A stretch of 64,000 nt of DNA from Brachionus manjavacas (GCA_019054805.1 JAHQIY010000006.1:2542001-2606000), one strand, 5' to 3'. Counted from the stretch's first letter, positions 24,001 through 36,092 are shown. Notes: generated by a model not told the origin, from the sequence alone. Numbers and translations: made by a program.

Positions 24001-27000
24001 TGAGATTAGTTTTTAACCTTTAAAACCAGATCGAACCACATAGCTCGTAACTTGATTCGAATAATTTAGCATTTTAAATAGCTTACCTTTATTTCGATGT
24101 TCAATTCAAAGTGAGAAGTTTCGATGGTGAACATGCAACTGTTCATGGCCTCTCTGGGCGCCATCCTCCACAGTTGGAACGGCATATGCACGTGGCGGTC
24201 TTGTAACAGACAGTAAGGTGTAAAATGATAAGTCTTGAAACTTATTTCTTTATGATCATCGTTATATTTAAAATCCAAAATTTCATCTGTGCGCCAATGC
24301 GTTTTTTCTTCGTCCCATCTGGCTAACAAAGGTGCCTCGGCAAAAAATACACTCGATGGCAATCTAGCAAAAAAAATATCAAATGAAAGATTTTATTTAT
24401 TAAATTAGATTTTGATTAGAAAAAATAATAAATTACTTGTAAGTTATCTCAAGGGGACTTTCATTTTTAATTGATTTGACAATTTGTTCATTCGATTTTG
24501 ATCCTAATCCTTTGACGAAATTTTTATCAGTGCTCATTGTTTCATCTGGTCCACCAAGGGTTGCTTGAATAAAAAGTTGAGGTCTAAAAATAATTATGGA
24601 TGTTTAGTTACATTCAAGTAAGTCATTTGACTTTGCCGTAGAATTCAAGTCCAATTTCTTACTTCCAATAGTATCCCCAAGTTCGTTCTGTTGTTATTAA
24701 AATTGAAGCAATATTAATAGGATTTAATGTTAATTTTTCATTAATTGAAAATATGATTTTAGAAATACTTCGAATCAAATTCTTTAATCTTTTTTATTAT
24801 TTTTCAGATTTTTTCTAATTATTAAATTGATTTTGTATAAAATTTAATAAATAAAAATAAAACTTATAAAAAATATATTTTTTTAAAATAACAAATTGAA
24901 ACAAAATTTTTTCTTATGAAACTTAAGTCTTCTTTTAAAATGATGACATAAAGATGGAAAAATATTTTAACTGAAATACTGTAGTTATTCTTTTTAAAAA
25001 TTTAATAATATAACTTAAATAAAACTTTAATTTTTTTTAAATTTTATCTAACTTGATAAAAACAAAAAAAAATATTTTTTTTTTCGGGTTACAACTTGAA
25101 CAAAAAATATCTTATTTTAGCTATTGATATGTTACAAGTTGAGCACAATTTATTTTAAACAAATGGAATACCATTTAAAGAATTTTTGCAGTGGCATTTG
25201 AAATTTTTTTCTTAACAAATTCATTAAGGTTTTTGAATATTAAGTTAATACCTGTCACCATTTTTTACTTATTTTTATTTTTATTTTATAAAATTTTCAT
25301 ATAGATGTACTAATAATTATTTTAGATGAGTTTCTAGTAATTAAAAAGCGGTATCTAAAAATTATAATATTTAATGTGGCAATTCTAAAATAAGTGATAA
25401 AATTTTAGGACATAAGTTTCTAAAAAATTGAAATTTATTAAAAAATATCTAATGCAATGGTCATACTTAGAAAATGAATTTAAAAAAGTAAAATGTTTAA
25501 TTGCAAAATTATAAATCATCAGTCCTCAAATATGGTAAAACTAAAATAGTTAACACAATCATTAGATTTTTTAAATAGATTAAATAATATTATTTAATTT
25601 TTATTTCAAAAAAGAGAACGCTTGAAATGAAGTGCTCACAAAATTTTTGATAAAGATAATTATAAATTAATTTTTAGAAATTCTCAATTTAATTTCCTTG
25701 ATTAAGCATCAATAACAGTCAAAAAAAAACAGTAAATCTTAAGTTCGGGCTAAAGCGAAGAAACTGTTGGCATATTTGATAGTTAAATCTGATTTTCTCA
25801 AAAATATGATGGAATTCGATACTAAAAATTTCGAATATAATTAGATAGTTAAATTCAAGTTACATTAACAATAAATTTCAATAAAAAAATAGAATTTTTA
25901 ATCTGAGCGTTTCAGATAAAATGAAGAACTTAAATTTCTTTTAATTCTTTCTTTGGTAAATCGCTCCTTTTTTCTTGCTAATGATTAAAATTTTCCTTTT
26001 CAATTTTTATGTCTATATGTTTTCTTTTTTAACTTAATTTTATTAATTATTTTATAAAGCTTAATATATCTAAGATATTGTTTTGCCACGAACCTTTAAA
26101 TGAAAACTTTGAATTCTTATTTTAAAATTATATTTTAAAATTATAAATTTATAATAAATATTTATTAATACTTGTTCTGTTTGATTTGAAGCTGATTGAT
26201 TATCCAATTCTTGCTTTTTTGTCCAATATTCTTGCCAACTCGATTTAGCAAGACTTGGATCAGTAGTTGGGTAAATAAAAGGTACAAGTGTTTCATTTGG
26301 ATCTTCTTTTTTTTTTAAATAAAGCATATTTTAATTTTGATTTCGATTCTTTTAAATAAATAAAAACCAACTCTGAGTGAGAACCAAGTGCTTGATTTTC
26401 TTTGGTTGTGGAGGAATGTCATACAAACCAATATGCAAAATTGGACCCGATGGTAAATAATTCCTTAAATCAACCACAAAACTGTCGGATAATTCTTGCA
26501 AAATAGCAAGTTCCTCAGACGAAATTGTGTCTTTAGACTCTTCGACTGGTTTTTCTTCTTCAATTTTTGGCATATGTTCAGCCTGTTCTTCACGTTTTTC
26601 CTCTTCGTTTTCATGAGTTGACGAATCTGTTTTTTCCATTAAAAGCTTTAACTCAGGAGGTAAATCATCGACATCTTCCAAATTTCCATTTTCACCCTCT
26701 TTTTCTTCATTTTCTTTTTTCTCTTCGATTTTAATTTCCGGCACAGGATCAAAATCATATTTATCTGGCTTAACTCTACATGGAAAAGTCTTGCTTCTAG
26801 GTGTGTAAAAGTCATATTTTGTGAAAAGACACCGTAAATTAAAATGAGCAAGAGTAAGGGGTCGTGGCAATTGAAACGAAAAATGTTGATCCGGAAAACT
26901 AAAGCTAGTTATCCGCTTGTTATGACTTAAATTTGCCCAAATACAAAAAAAAATATTTGAGTCACCATTTGAAAAGCTAAAATTCCAAGTTTCGGGATCA

Positions 27001-28054
27001 ACATCGTCCGATGCATTCATAAGAACTGCATGTGAGGCTTGGTCAATCTTAAATTTAGTCACTTCTTCCAAATCATGTATAGTTTTTTCATATTTTTCAA
27101 TTAATTTTTTCGATTCTTCACTTTCAGGCATTTCTTCAATCAAGAAATGTAGTTCATCAATTAGCTTTTTTGTTAAAAGATTAAATTTTAAATTTTTTAA
27201 AATATTTATTAAAAAAATTACTCTAAAAGCCAGATTGATATTATCCAAAGAGTTTTTAAAATCTTCACTTGTATCATCTTCTTTCCATAAAGTTAAAAAT
27301 GTGTTAATCTCGCCTGGTATAGCCGGATCAGGAGAACCATCACATCTCATGTATCGTTCCCACTTAAAATTAAATTAAAAATCTAAATCTACATGGAAGT
27401 GTTTTAATAATTCAAACTTTTAATTTTTCCTTTCGGATTTTGTGAAAATTTTCAAGTTTCAATTGAATTTCCGATATAATATCATAAAAAGTGTTCAATT
27501 CGCGACTTTTTATTTCAACGACTCTGATTTCACGATTTTTGCGTTCTTCTTCCAACTGTATCTCTCTCTCTTGACGTTCTTTTTCTTCTTGTTCTTGTCT
27601 CAATCTTGCTTCTAGAAAAATAAATTAAATTATTTAAAAAAAAGAGAAACTTAAACAATGGTCATAAAGGGATTCTTAAAGGGATCGATAATGTATGGCT
27701 AAGCTTATAGTAAAAAAGAAAAGCATTCTTTTTAAAATAAGCTGTATTTTTCAAGGATAGGGTTCTATTATATTAAGCAATATCAGTTCTTAATCGGTAA
27801 TTACTATTTATTTTTCGTCCTTTTGTTTTTTAAAATTTAAAAAGTTCAATTATATTTAAAGTTGTGGCTAAGATAAAAAAGTATATGTACCTTCTTCGAG
27901 TCGCTTTTCTTCTTCTTCTTTTTTTCCTTTTCGACCACGTCCACTTTTTACCCCACTTTTTGTGGTCGACGCCGATCCTGTCGACTTTATTAAAAATTAA
28001 AAAATTTCAGCAACAACAAAAATTTCGTGTTTCCTTTACCTTTTTAGAGTCCAT
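18090..28054 (-). CDS. DNAI7: Axonemal dynein-associated protein CASC1/DNAI7
   Basis: Twelve exons: 28040-28054, 27891-27984, 27418-27611, 27222-27362, 26372-27164, 26172-26305, 24663-24781, 24437-24583, 24087-24363, 18451-18888, 18292-18393, 18090-18239. They give 867 aa, somewhat longer than human CASC1 (about 716). Order of features: a Lys/Glu-rich helical N-terminus; the CASC1_N signature [13 protein letters not shown]...EINTFLTLW from residue 102; an acidic linker; the box [16 protein letters not shown] near 400; the strongly conserved [16 protein letters not shown] near 560; and the C-terminal LGLNIFPEP...YRNMALCSC...SKWNG. The family (Chlamydomonas IC97/FAP94) binds axonemal dynein and tubulin and acts in cilia. 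All phases close. The exon 24663-24781 and the weak donor GTTTGA at 27417 are the least certain parts. Intron 18889-24086 hosts an antisense gene. Confidence 0.9.
22951..23799 (+). CDS. Intronless gene of unknown function nested in DNAI7 intron
   Basis: An uninterrupted 282-codon frame starts at ATG 22951 ([10 protein letters not shown]). Its base composition is much less AT-rich than the surrounding intron, and an AATAAA follows 43 nt after the stop. I do not recognise the family. Residues 1-46 look folded ([20 protein letters not shown], then [12 protein letters not shown]: a helix followed by two strands). The remainder is Ser/Lys/Asn-rich and probably disordered, with basic clusters ([25 protein letters not shown]) that could act as nuclear signals. 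There is no signal peptide or membrane segment. It may be a lineage-specific or fast-evolving gene, or a retrogene. The good coding composition and clean frame argue that it is real. Confidence 0.75.
   Translation: MDVLELPRPVINFLRTMSKEMHRYSLCWDIYGGSENVTLTLTWKLNCDDSSDSGETRSETKSPKSPRKVKKQAKQLQHSRLDTLKTCSRFLTDKRNAQSDYKQQQCDDLNPYYYTKDKLLDASISSIYSGASNTPIKNSHKICDKRRPRGKSLEINEKKELSCENRLDSVKRDTIPLSKYSLETDPWIRRDSFDKNVNRSDIDKEVKLMSLIETITGEDNTLEPKPQSVSVTNNVGPCFKINSGNHTNTGANFSSSSKTTNGASNTSAGNSKVTFDPNLEYI
23842..23847 (+). other. AATAAA polyadenylation signal of the nested gene
   Basis: AATAAA 43 nt after the stop of the plus-strand nested gene, which supports independent transcription on that strand. 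Confidence 0.5.
24782..26171 (-). other. 1.4-kb intron of DNAI7
   Basis: AT-rich intron between exons 26172-26305 and 24663-24781. No ORF, RNA or repeat is evident. Confidence 0.6.
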
Positions 28055-30114
28055 TATTCATGCAATTTAAAACTTCAAAATTCGATACAAGGTTTACTAG
28101 TACTAGATTGTGTCGTAAAGAAGGGCCTGCATTGAGTATCAAATAATTTTATTTTTAAAACAAAAAGTGTGTTGCCTAGCAACATCTTCTTAATATTTAG
28201 TGAAGCATTAATTTTGACTTATAAATTAATTTAATAAATTTTAAAAATCTTTTTTTTTTAATCCTTGTTTGCTTATTTGAATATTCTTAATTAATAAAAA
28301 AAAATCTCTTGAAGTCGAATAAAATATCTCTAATAAAATGAGCTATCTTGCTGATTGAAAAAATAAAAAGTATTAATTTCATTAAATGTTTTAAATTTGA
28401 TCAGTCAATTTAGTCTTGACTTGATTAAATTAATTGAATTTTTATGAGTCAAAATTTGATTTTTTTGTTTAGTTTTTTTAATATGTAGAAAATAAAAACA
28501 AAAGATATAATTAAAATCAAATAAAATTCTTGCACTTGAATTCTACAGAAGCCATGAAGGATAAAATATTTATCTGCAGAAAACAGCTCATTCATCCCAA
28601 AAAGAGACAAAAAATCCGATTTGAAAATCATTCAAACTTTTGAAATTTCCAAAGATGCAAAAAAAGTGTAAGGAAAAAATGACCAAAATGCACCAAATAG
28701 AATCAAAAAACTAATAACATATAAAGGATCAAATCTGAAATGAATATCCTTATGCAAGTTCCTACAATCAGCATTTAATTTTGTTTATGGATTGTCGTTT
28801 GATCGCAGTCCATCTTATATATGGAATTATTCTTTCAAATATTTTTTTTAGCTGGTTCAATACCGTACTGGAATAAAACTTAGTTTATAAATTTTTTTAA
28901 TTAATAAAAGTCAAATATTATCAAGCAATTTTATTTCAATATTTATAATTAAGTGCTCTTTTCATTTACTTTATTATTCAATTTTTCAAAAAAAACTGAT
29001 ATTGTTTAAAATTATTTTATGAAGCAATTATCATTTGTTCTAAAATAAATTTAAAAAAATTTTAAAGCTTTTTTTTTAATTAATGTCTTTATTATGCTGT
29101 TATTTTTCTTTTTTTATCTGTGCCGAGTTAAGGCTCCCTCAGATTAATAAAAAATAATCGAGATAAAATAAAAAATTAAAGTCAAATCAACAAATCTTTA
29201 TTCAAAACCCGATTTGAGAACCCAAATGAGACAGAATGACGCAGTCGTCTCACTTTATATCTTCTCAATATAAAAAGTCGATTTGAGACAGTTGGGAGTT
29301 GAAGTTTATTAAGCGCCTCATGATGCACAATATTGGAAGAATCGATATTTTAGTTTGAGTATATGACGACTTTTCAAGACTTTTCAACAGATATTTTCAT
29401 CTTCCACTTAAAGAGCCATTTTTCTAATTCGTCTAAGTTTTTTTATCATATATTTTTGATCTCTTTTTTTCAATTTTATTCTTTTTAATTTTTAAAAAAA
29501 TTTTGTTTTATTTCAGTACAGATAAATAAAGAAATAAAATTGCTGAGAAAAATCGATGGATGGCTAAGAGATCAAATTTTTTGGACATTTTTCCAGCTTA
29601 TTTTGTGAAAATCTGAAATATCAATTACAAAATGATAATGATCCGCTTAATCAATCAAATATCTGATTTTCTTAGCTAATTATTGACGAATAAATTTATT
29701 AAATTAATTTAAACTAAAAGGCTTGAAATATCTATAAGACAGATCTACTTGTGATATGTAATTCATCTAAGCCAAAATATTTTAAAAAATTAAGATGTAA
29801 ACCATGTGAAAAGGAAGAAAGATAAATTCATGAGCGACCTAGCCAGAAATAGTATAAAGTTTTTTATTTTTTGAAGGCTTTTTTAGGTATTAGATTAGGA
29901 ATTGAAATATCTCTACATTTTCTTTAAAATAAGAAATAAAATAAAATTAAAAATCTCTTATAGTTAACTGAGTATCGCGTGTAGCATTTTAAAATATAAA
30001 TAATTGATTTCTTAATTTTAAATAAATTTAATGAAAAAATTTAATTTAAAACCGAAAAGTAATGATTATCTAAGAAAAAAATTTTTAACCTTGATAACTT
30101 TTTTCCTCACCGAG

Positions 30115-30163
30115 CTAACCGACCCATCCGGCCATTATTTTTTATGCCGGATGAGTCGGTTAG
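30115..30163. repeat. 18-bp inverted repeat (hairpin)
   Basis: CTAACCGACCCATCCGGC at 30115-30132 is mirrored at 30146-30163 (GCCGGATGAGTCGGTTAG) with one mismatch and a 13-base AT loop. The GC-rich arms stand out sharply from the AT-rich surroundings. It may be a solo terminus or a small foldback related to the larger one 200 bp to the right. Confidence 0.65.
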
Positions 30164-30354
30164 GTTGGCCGTGTAGATCTGATTAATGTAATGATAAAGT
30201 TGATTAAGAACTTAATCAAATGGCGTGCAAAATTGAGTTTTTTGTAGACTTATTTTACTTAGTTAGGTTCGGTAATTAAAATTTTCAATCGCTTCTGTAA
30301 ACATCATATAGCTATTGTTTTAATTTTTTTGCAAAATTTTTTTTAAGCGGGCAG

Positions 30355-30735
30355 TCATTTGGCTGGTAAGCTAGGCGGTCTATTTTTTGGACCGCCAAAA
30401 TAAGCGGTCTAAAATATACGGGCGGCCAAAAAACCGGCCAACTTTTTGGCGGGCGCTGATCAAATTTTTTGTAAAATTTTGAAAAAAAAAATCTAAAAAC
30501 TTTTTAAAGTAAATAAAGAAAATTTTTTTTATTTTTTTTTTATTATTTTAATTAGTTTTTTTTATAAAAATTAAAAACATTATTTCGAAAAAATTTCAAT
30601 TTAAGTGGCTAACCGCCAAAAATTTGGCCGTATTTTTGACCGTCCGTATTTTTTAGGCCGGTTTTTTTGGCCGCCCGGATCGTTTATTTTGTCGGTCCAA
30701 AAATTTGATCGCCTAGCTGACCGGCTAATTGAATG
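30355..30735. repeat. GC-rich foldback element, about 380 bp
   Basis: The left arm (about 30355-30455: GGTAAGCTAGGCGGTC, TTTTTGGACCGCC, GGGCGGCCAAAAAACCGGCC) is inverted in the right arm (about 30612-30735: GGCCGGTTTTTTTGGCCGCC, GTCGGTCCAAAAATTTGATC, GCCTAGCTGACCGGC), with indels. Each arm is itself built of short CGGNC/GGCCG sub-repeats. The centre is pure AT. It has no coding capacity and is probably a foldback-type DNA transposon or MITE. Confidence 0.7.
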
Positions 30736-31536
30736 GACCGATTTGGTCTGACCGCATCCAACATTAGTTCAGAAATTATTTCATATTTTTCAATTAATTA
30801 TTTTTTCTGATAGAAAGGATTTGTTCGAGGATATGATTTTTTTTTATTTTTTTTTATGTTCATCTCATCATGGAATGCATTAAAAAGTTTTTCTTAGATC
30901 TTTGAGTCAATGACATGAGGGATCAGCAGAGGCTTTAAGTGACTACACCCAAAAATTAATATTTTTTTAACTTTACCTGTACAGATATCAAAAGTTCATA
31001 AATAAAAATAATTTTTAAATCATCATACAATTTTGAGTATTTTGGTAAAATTTCAAGTGTCTAGCTTAAAAAATGACCAAAAAAAAACATTTCAAAGCAT
31101 TTGGCTCTTTGAAACCTTTAGGCGACATTTCCTGAACTAATTGCCATATAAATAAAACAATTATGTATTCTGAATCACCTTATTGAGATCTACAAAATAC
31201 CAAAATTTTAATTTTTTTATTAATCCGAATTCGGCTTTTAGCACTGTAATCAAATCAAAAATAATTTTCAAGTCATCGACTCGACCTGACTTGACTTTCT
31301 TAAGACTTGAGACCTAAAATTTTCTATAAAATAACAATTAAATGAGAAAAAAATATTAAATTTGATTTATGAACACATCTGTGATAAAAAATACTAAAAA
31401 AAAATAAATATTCTTTGAGATTGTCTAGATCATTCGGACTTTTTCTCGAAATTCAGCTTCAGATTTTCAATTTTTTAATAATATATTAAATTTATTTTTC
31501 TCTAAATAAAAAAGTTTGAAAACTGATAGTCAAAAA

Positions 31537-31542
31537 TTTATT
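31537..31542 (-). other. AATAAA polyadenylation signal of CIAO3
   Basis: AATAAA on the minus strand 30 nt past the CIAO3 stop codon. Confidence 0.5.
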
Positions 31543-31571
31543 TAGATAAAAAAATCCAAACTGATTCATTC

Positions 31572-33342
31572 CTACCATTTAATGACAAGACCGTTTGTAT
31601 TTTTTTCAATTTCATGATAGTTCGTGTATAAATTCTTTTTTAATTTTTCTTCATCTTTACCAAGCCACACTGAGTCGTACAAGTTTTTAACAAATCTATT
31701 CTCATCAGGTATCTGATTCTTTACCGAGTTGTAAGTTATTTCAACTTTTTGCAAGAGGTCTTTGGAAAGACTGTTGGTTTGTTCGTCCCTAATTTGACCC
31801 CCACCATTCAAACATCCTAAAACTCAAAATTTAGTTTAGCAAAAAATATAAACCCGAGTGATACCAGAAGGACACGCCATTATTTCTATATAATGATAAG
31901 GACAATTTTTCTTCTTTATTTTCTGAACAATATTTTGAATATTCCTAAATCCATATGCAATTGCAAACTTAAGCTTGACTTCACCATTTATTTCCAAATT
32001 AACCTCTTTGAAATCTGAATTTCTCAATTGCTTATAAACTATCTGCTCACGTTTTAGATCATAATCAAACAAGCTCTTGGCTGAATTGACCAACACATGC
32101 TCCAAGTAACCTCCAGATCCCCCACCTAGATGATTGTAGACCAATTCTTGTTTCTCAAGTTCTTGCTTGACACTTGTCTGATCTTTATTCAAAGTAAATG
32201 GCAAATCTAAAGTTCCATCTTGCATCGAGCCTAAATCGATATTTTCTTTTTGAAATAAATTCTCAATTTCAACTTAGAAATTTTTTCTTTAGATAAAAAT
32301 TAAACTTAATTAGAAAAATTTATCACTTGTAGACAAAACACAGTCTACATCTTTGGACTGGTGAAATTCGTTGAAAAAATCTTTGCGTGATGATTCAAGC
32401 TTTTTGTCAAAGCATGGCATAATTGTGACATGATAGATCTTGTCAGGTGTTATATCAAAAACATTTTTGCACAAATAGTCCTTAACTAACGAGCCCATAA
32501 TTTGTTGAGGCGATTTGACAGCGCTAATGAATGGCAAGATGAATGAGCCATGCGTTTTTTCCGCGTAGCAGATCCAACCAGGACAGGAACTTGTTAGAAT
32601 GGGTAATTTGGCATCCGAAGAACCTTGCTCATTTTTCCTAAACCTCTCGACAAATTCTCTCTCGCTTTCAATTAGACTGAATTCACGTGAAAATGTCGTA
32701 TCGAAGACAAATTCGGCGCTGAAATAATTCTTGAAAAAACCGCACAACTTTTTGGTGCATGTGTTCAAATCAAGGTTATATCTTGCCGCTAAGGATGCCC
32801 GACTTTGGGGCGAAATTGAAACAACTATTCTTTTAACATGACAGAATTTGTCATCCTTAAAAAATAAAATTTTGTATCTATACAAAATTATTTTTTTCTT
32901 TTTTAATTTTTCAAATACCTGAATAAATTTTTTATTATTTTCAATGACTTTAATTAGCTCATCTGCACTCTGTTGGTTGATCAAGACTGTTTCTGCCGAG
33001 GTCACACATCCACTGCAAGCCAAACAATCGTCAAGGCTAATTTTTGCTTTTTGCACAGGAGGCTTTTGTTTTTCCTTGAGAGAAAAAAAAGCTGGAAATG
33101 ATCCATAATCTATTTATAACCAAGGAAAATATTCTTAAAGTATACCACTGAACCAGATTCGTCCGCTAATTCTATAACTCCCGCCTTTTTGGTAGGTCTT
33201 TTTTCCAGTTTAACAGGTTTGACACATTCCTTATCCAGATTAAATAAGAATGATCTCAAGAAAATACCTAAATTACCTGTCCGGGTCCTATAAAATCATC
33301 AAGATCATTTATTTGGATGATACCAGAAAATTTTGAACTCAT
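31572..33342 (-). CDS. CIAO3: Cytosolic iron-sulfur assembly component 3 (NARFL/IOP1/Nar1)
   Basis: Exons 33277-33342, 33146-33229, 32919-33074, 32327-32855, 31865-32272 and 31572-31816 give 495 aa (human 476). The protein is an [FeFe]-hydrogenase-like scaffold. The N-terminal cluster ligands are Cys24 (ECVKPV) and Cys67/70/73 (DDCLACSGC). The second-cluster ligands are Cys193 (SSCPGW), Cys250 (IMPCFDKK), Cys412 and Cys416 ([13 protein letters not shown]). All eight are present, so it should be active. Other family blocks are [43 protein letters not shown] and a C-terminal W (GLVIKW), the targeting-complex-recognition type of end. In the CIA pathway it links the early scaffold to the CIAO1-CIAO2B-MMS19 targeting complex. 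It is divergent from PRMT5, with 159 bp between the two starts. Confidence 0.96.
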
Positions 33343-33501
33343 TTTTCTAAATCAAAAATTTAGTCTTATCTTTAAATTATACTAAATTTAAATTTCATAA
33401 GAGTTAGTTAATAAAGCAAAATTAAGTTAGTTTAAACACTAAAATCATGAGAAGTATTCACATTGAAAATTTTTGAAAATAAATTTAAAATTTTTCATCA
33501 A
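33343..33501. promoter_or_regulatory. Shared CIAO3/PRMT5 intergenic region, putative bidirectional promoter
   Basis: Only 159 bp separate the two divergent start codons, so both 5' UTRs and core promoters must fit here or overlap the first exons, unless there is an undetected upstream exon. The sequence is AT-rich, and I cannot point to a specific TATA or initiator site with confidence. Confidence 0.5.
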
Positions 33502-36068
33502 ATGAGTTCGAATAATAAAACTGTGCGTTGTGCTCTAAGTGTGTCCAGCGTTCCTGATATCACAGAAGCCATTAACAATGCCATTGATAATAAATTTACT
33601 TATTTAATATGTCCTTTGGTTAATCCAAGACTCAAAAGGGAATATGTTGCCGATAATTTAAGACATCAACAATTGCCATTGACCAGAAGTGATCTAGACC
33701 TTACAGCTGAATGTAATTTTTTGAAATATTGTGAAATTTTTTAAATTTCTACAAAAAGGTTGGCAAAATTACGTGGTAGGAGCTGCACATCAATTTTATG
33801 ATTGTGATTCTGAAGATGAAATCATAAGAAATAATGGCATTTGTGTAAATGATGAAAATTTTTTTTTTATTAAAAACTTTATAAAAATTTCAGGGCTTAT
33901 CGGAGGAATTGAACATTGTGGCTCATTTGAATCTAACAAATTATCTAATTCCATTGCGTAGCGACAAAATTGAAAATTTTTCTCGAATTATAAACAACAT
34001 TTTGCTAAATAAACTTACAATGTTTAATGTAAATTGATCAATTTTTATAAGTTAAATCAAGCATTTATTTTTTTTGAAGGTTATCATTAGAGTTCCACTG
34101 CATTTGAACAATTTAGATATCGAAATAGAAAATTTGATTTCAAGATCAAATGAGGATGCACCGTGGTACTGGTGGAAAAAATTGAGAACTCTGTGCGAGG
34201 AAAACACGCGTTTAGGACTTGCCTTAGAGATGACTGATGATTTACCAGAAGATGAAAATGAAATAGAAAGATGGTACTCAGAGCCCATTCGAATGATAAT
34301 TATTCCGACTTCGCTTTTTTTAACTAATAAAAGCGGATTTCCTGTATTATCTAAAGCACATCAAAAATTTATAAATCAATTTCTTAAAGTATTTAAATCC
34401 AAATTTTAAATTGAAAAATTTTAAATTGTTAATTTAAAAGCTAGACATTGACTTTGTTATCGAAGGAGCCAACCGGCATACTGAAAGAGGAATGTCAAAA
34501 TATCAGGAATATTTAAATTATTTATTTAAAGTAATTTTTGTAAAAAAATTTTTATATAAAATTTAAAACAAGCTTATTTGAAGCAATTTCAGTCGAATAG
34601 TGTGGACAAAAAGACTCAATTTACAAAAGGATACGAAGATTGTCTTCAGAATCCATTACAACCGCTAATGGACAATTTAGAATCTCAAGTGTATGAGGTG
34701 TTTGAAAAGGATCCTATCAAATATTCCCAGTACCAAAAAGCCATAGCTCAAGCTTTGATCGATCGAGTCAGTGAGGAGGATAAAAAAACAAAAGAAATGT
34801 AAGATAGGAAAATTATTATTAAAGGAAAAATTTTAATTGATTCTTTTCAGAGTTATCATGGTTGTTGGAGCAGGAAGAGGTCCATTGGTAAAAATGGCTA
34901 TTCAAGCCGCACAAGAAACTGAGCGAAAAGTTAAATTATATGCCATAGAAAAAAACAAAAATGCTATTAATACGTAAGAAAAATTTAATTTATTCAGCTA
35001 ATCATTATTATCAAATAAATTTTTTTGTTTAGATTATTAAATTTGAAAAATACAGATTGGGATGATCGGATAACAGTGATCGCTAAAGATATGAGAGAAT
35101 GGGAACCTACGGAGAAAGCTGATATTTTAGTGAGCGAATTACTGGGTTCAGTTGGAGATAATGAACTTTCACCTGAGTGTCTCGACGGAGCTCAGAGATT
35201 ATTAAAAGGTATTTTCCAGTCACAAAAAAGTTTAAATTTAAATTTATTTTGTAAAGATGATGGAATAAGTGTGCCTTATAGGTATAGATCTTTCATTGCA
35301 CCTGTTCAATCTTACAAAGTCTACTCAGAAGTAAAACGGTGTAAAGAATATGAACACCCATATGAGGCACCATATGTCATTTTATTGAACAATCACTGCA
35401 GAATAGCTGATGAACAATTTCTTTTTGAGTTTACTCATCCAAATAGAGCAAGTAGGCTTAAAAGTTTTATTTTAAAGATTTTTTTTAATTTATAAAAAAG
35501 AAAAAATTGATAATAATCGATATGGCAAGCTTGAATTCAAGGCTAATTTTGATGCCACTTTGCACGGTTTTGCTGGATATTTTGATAGTCATTTGTACAA
35601 AGATGTTGATATTAGTAAGCAATATTTTCTGCCTCAACTCATTAACAGTAGTGGGGCATATTAATTTCGAGTCTCATAACCTCGTCAAGCTACACAAATC
35701 TTAAATTTTTTTTTTATTAAAAAACTGAATATCTCAAAAACATTTTTTAAGTAAATTTTCTTTATCTGAGTTAAAATTAATATGTTCAATACTAAAGTTT
35801 GGGGCACTTTAAAAGACATAAAATATTTATCTTAATTTTTAAACAAGGCATTACTCCATCAACTCATTCTCCTGGAATGTTTAGCTGGTTTCCAATGTTT
35901 TTTCCACTGAAAAATCCAATTCAAGTAAAACAAAATGACTTAATAACTGTTCACTTTTGGCGATGTGTGTCAAGCAAGCAAGTACACTATGAATGGTGTG
36001 TATCTTCACCAACTAATTCTGTAATCCATAATCCTAATGGAAGAACATATTGGATCGGATTACATTAG
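33502..36068 (+). CDS. PRMT5: Protein arginine N-methyltransferase 5
   Basis: Eleven exons: 33502-33712, 33759-33844, 33894-34028, 34080-34388, 34441-34530, 34593-34798, 34851-34973, 35033-35208, 35257-35451, 35501-35614, 35848-36068. They give 621 aa (human 637). Blocks in order: an N-terminal TIM barrel ([45 protein letters not shown]); [16 protein letters not shown], with the Phe (314) that sets symmetric dimethylation; the SAM-binding VVGAGRGPL; the double-E loop [15 protein letters not shown] (Glu422 and Glu431); and the C-terminal barrel ([23 protein letters not shown]). It works with MEP50/WDR77 to symmetrically dimethylate arginines on histones, Sm proteins and others. All key residues are present. 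The start of exon 34593 could instead be 34584, adding three residues in frame. Confidence 0.96.
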
Positions 36069-36092
36069 AATTTTAGTATTTCTAGAATTTTT

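Larger units (their letters stand above)
18889..24086 (-). other. 5.2-kb intron of DNAI7 hosting an antisense gene
   Basis: This is by far the longest intron of DNAI7. It contains the plus-strand gene at 22951-23799. The rest, 18889-22950, is AT-rich with no ORF I can support. Small, less AT-rich patches (about 19130-19210 and 22080-22190) show no recognisable family. Confidence 0.7.
28055..31536. other. Intergenic, 3.5 kb between DNAI7 and CIAO3, with foldback repeats
   Basis: Upstream of DNAI7 the sequence is AT-rich without supported genes. It includes a possible dispersed repeat at about 29185-29360, a hairpin at 30115-30163 and a GC-rich foldback at about 30355-30735, listed separately. 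Confidence 0.5.

Noticed and set aside
28449-28631. 60-codon minus-strand frame upstream of DNAI7
   Set aside because: Hydrophobic, AT-driven frame with no conserved features and no supporting signals.
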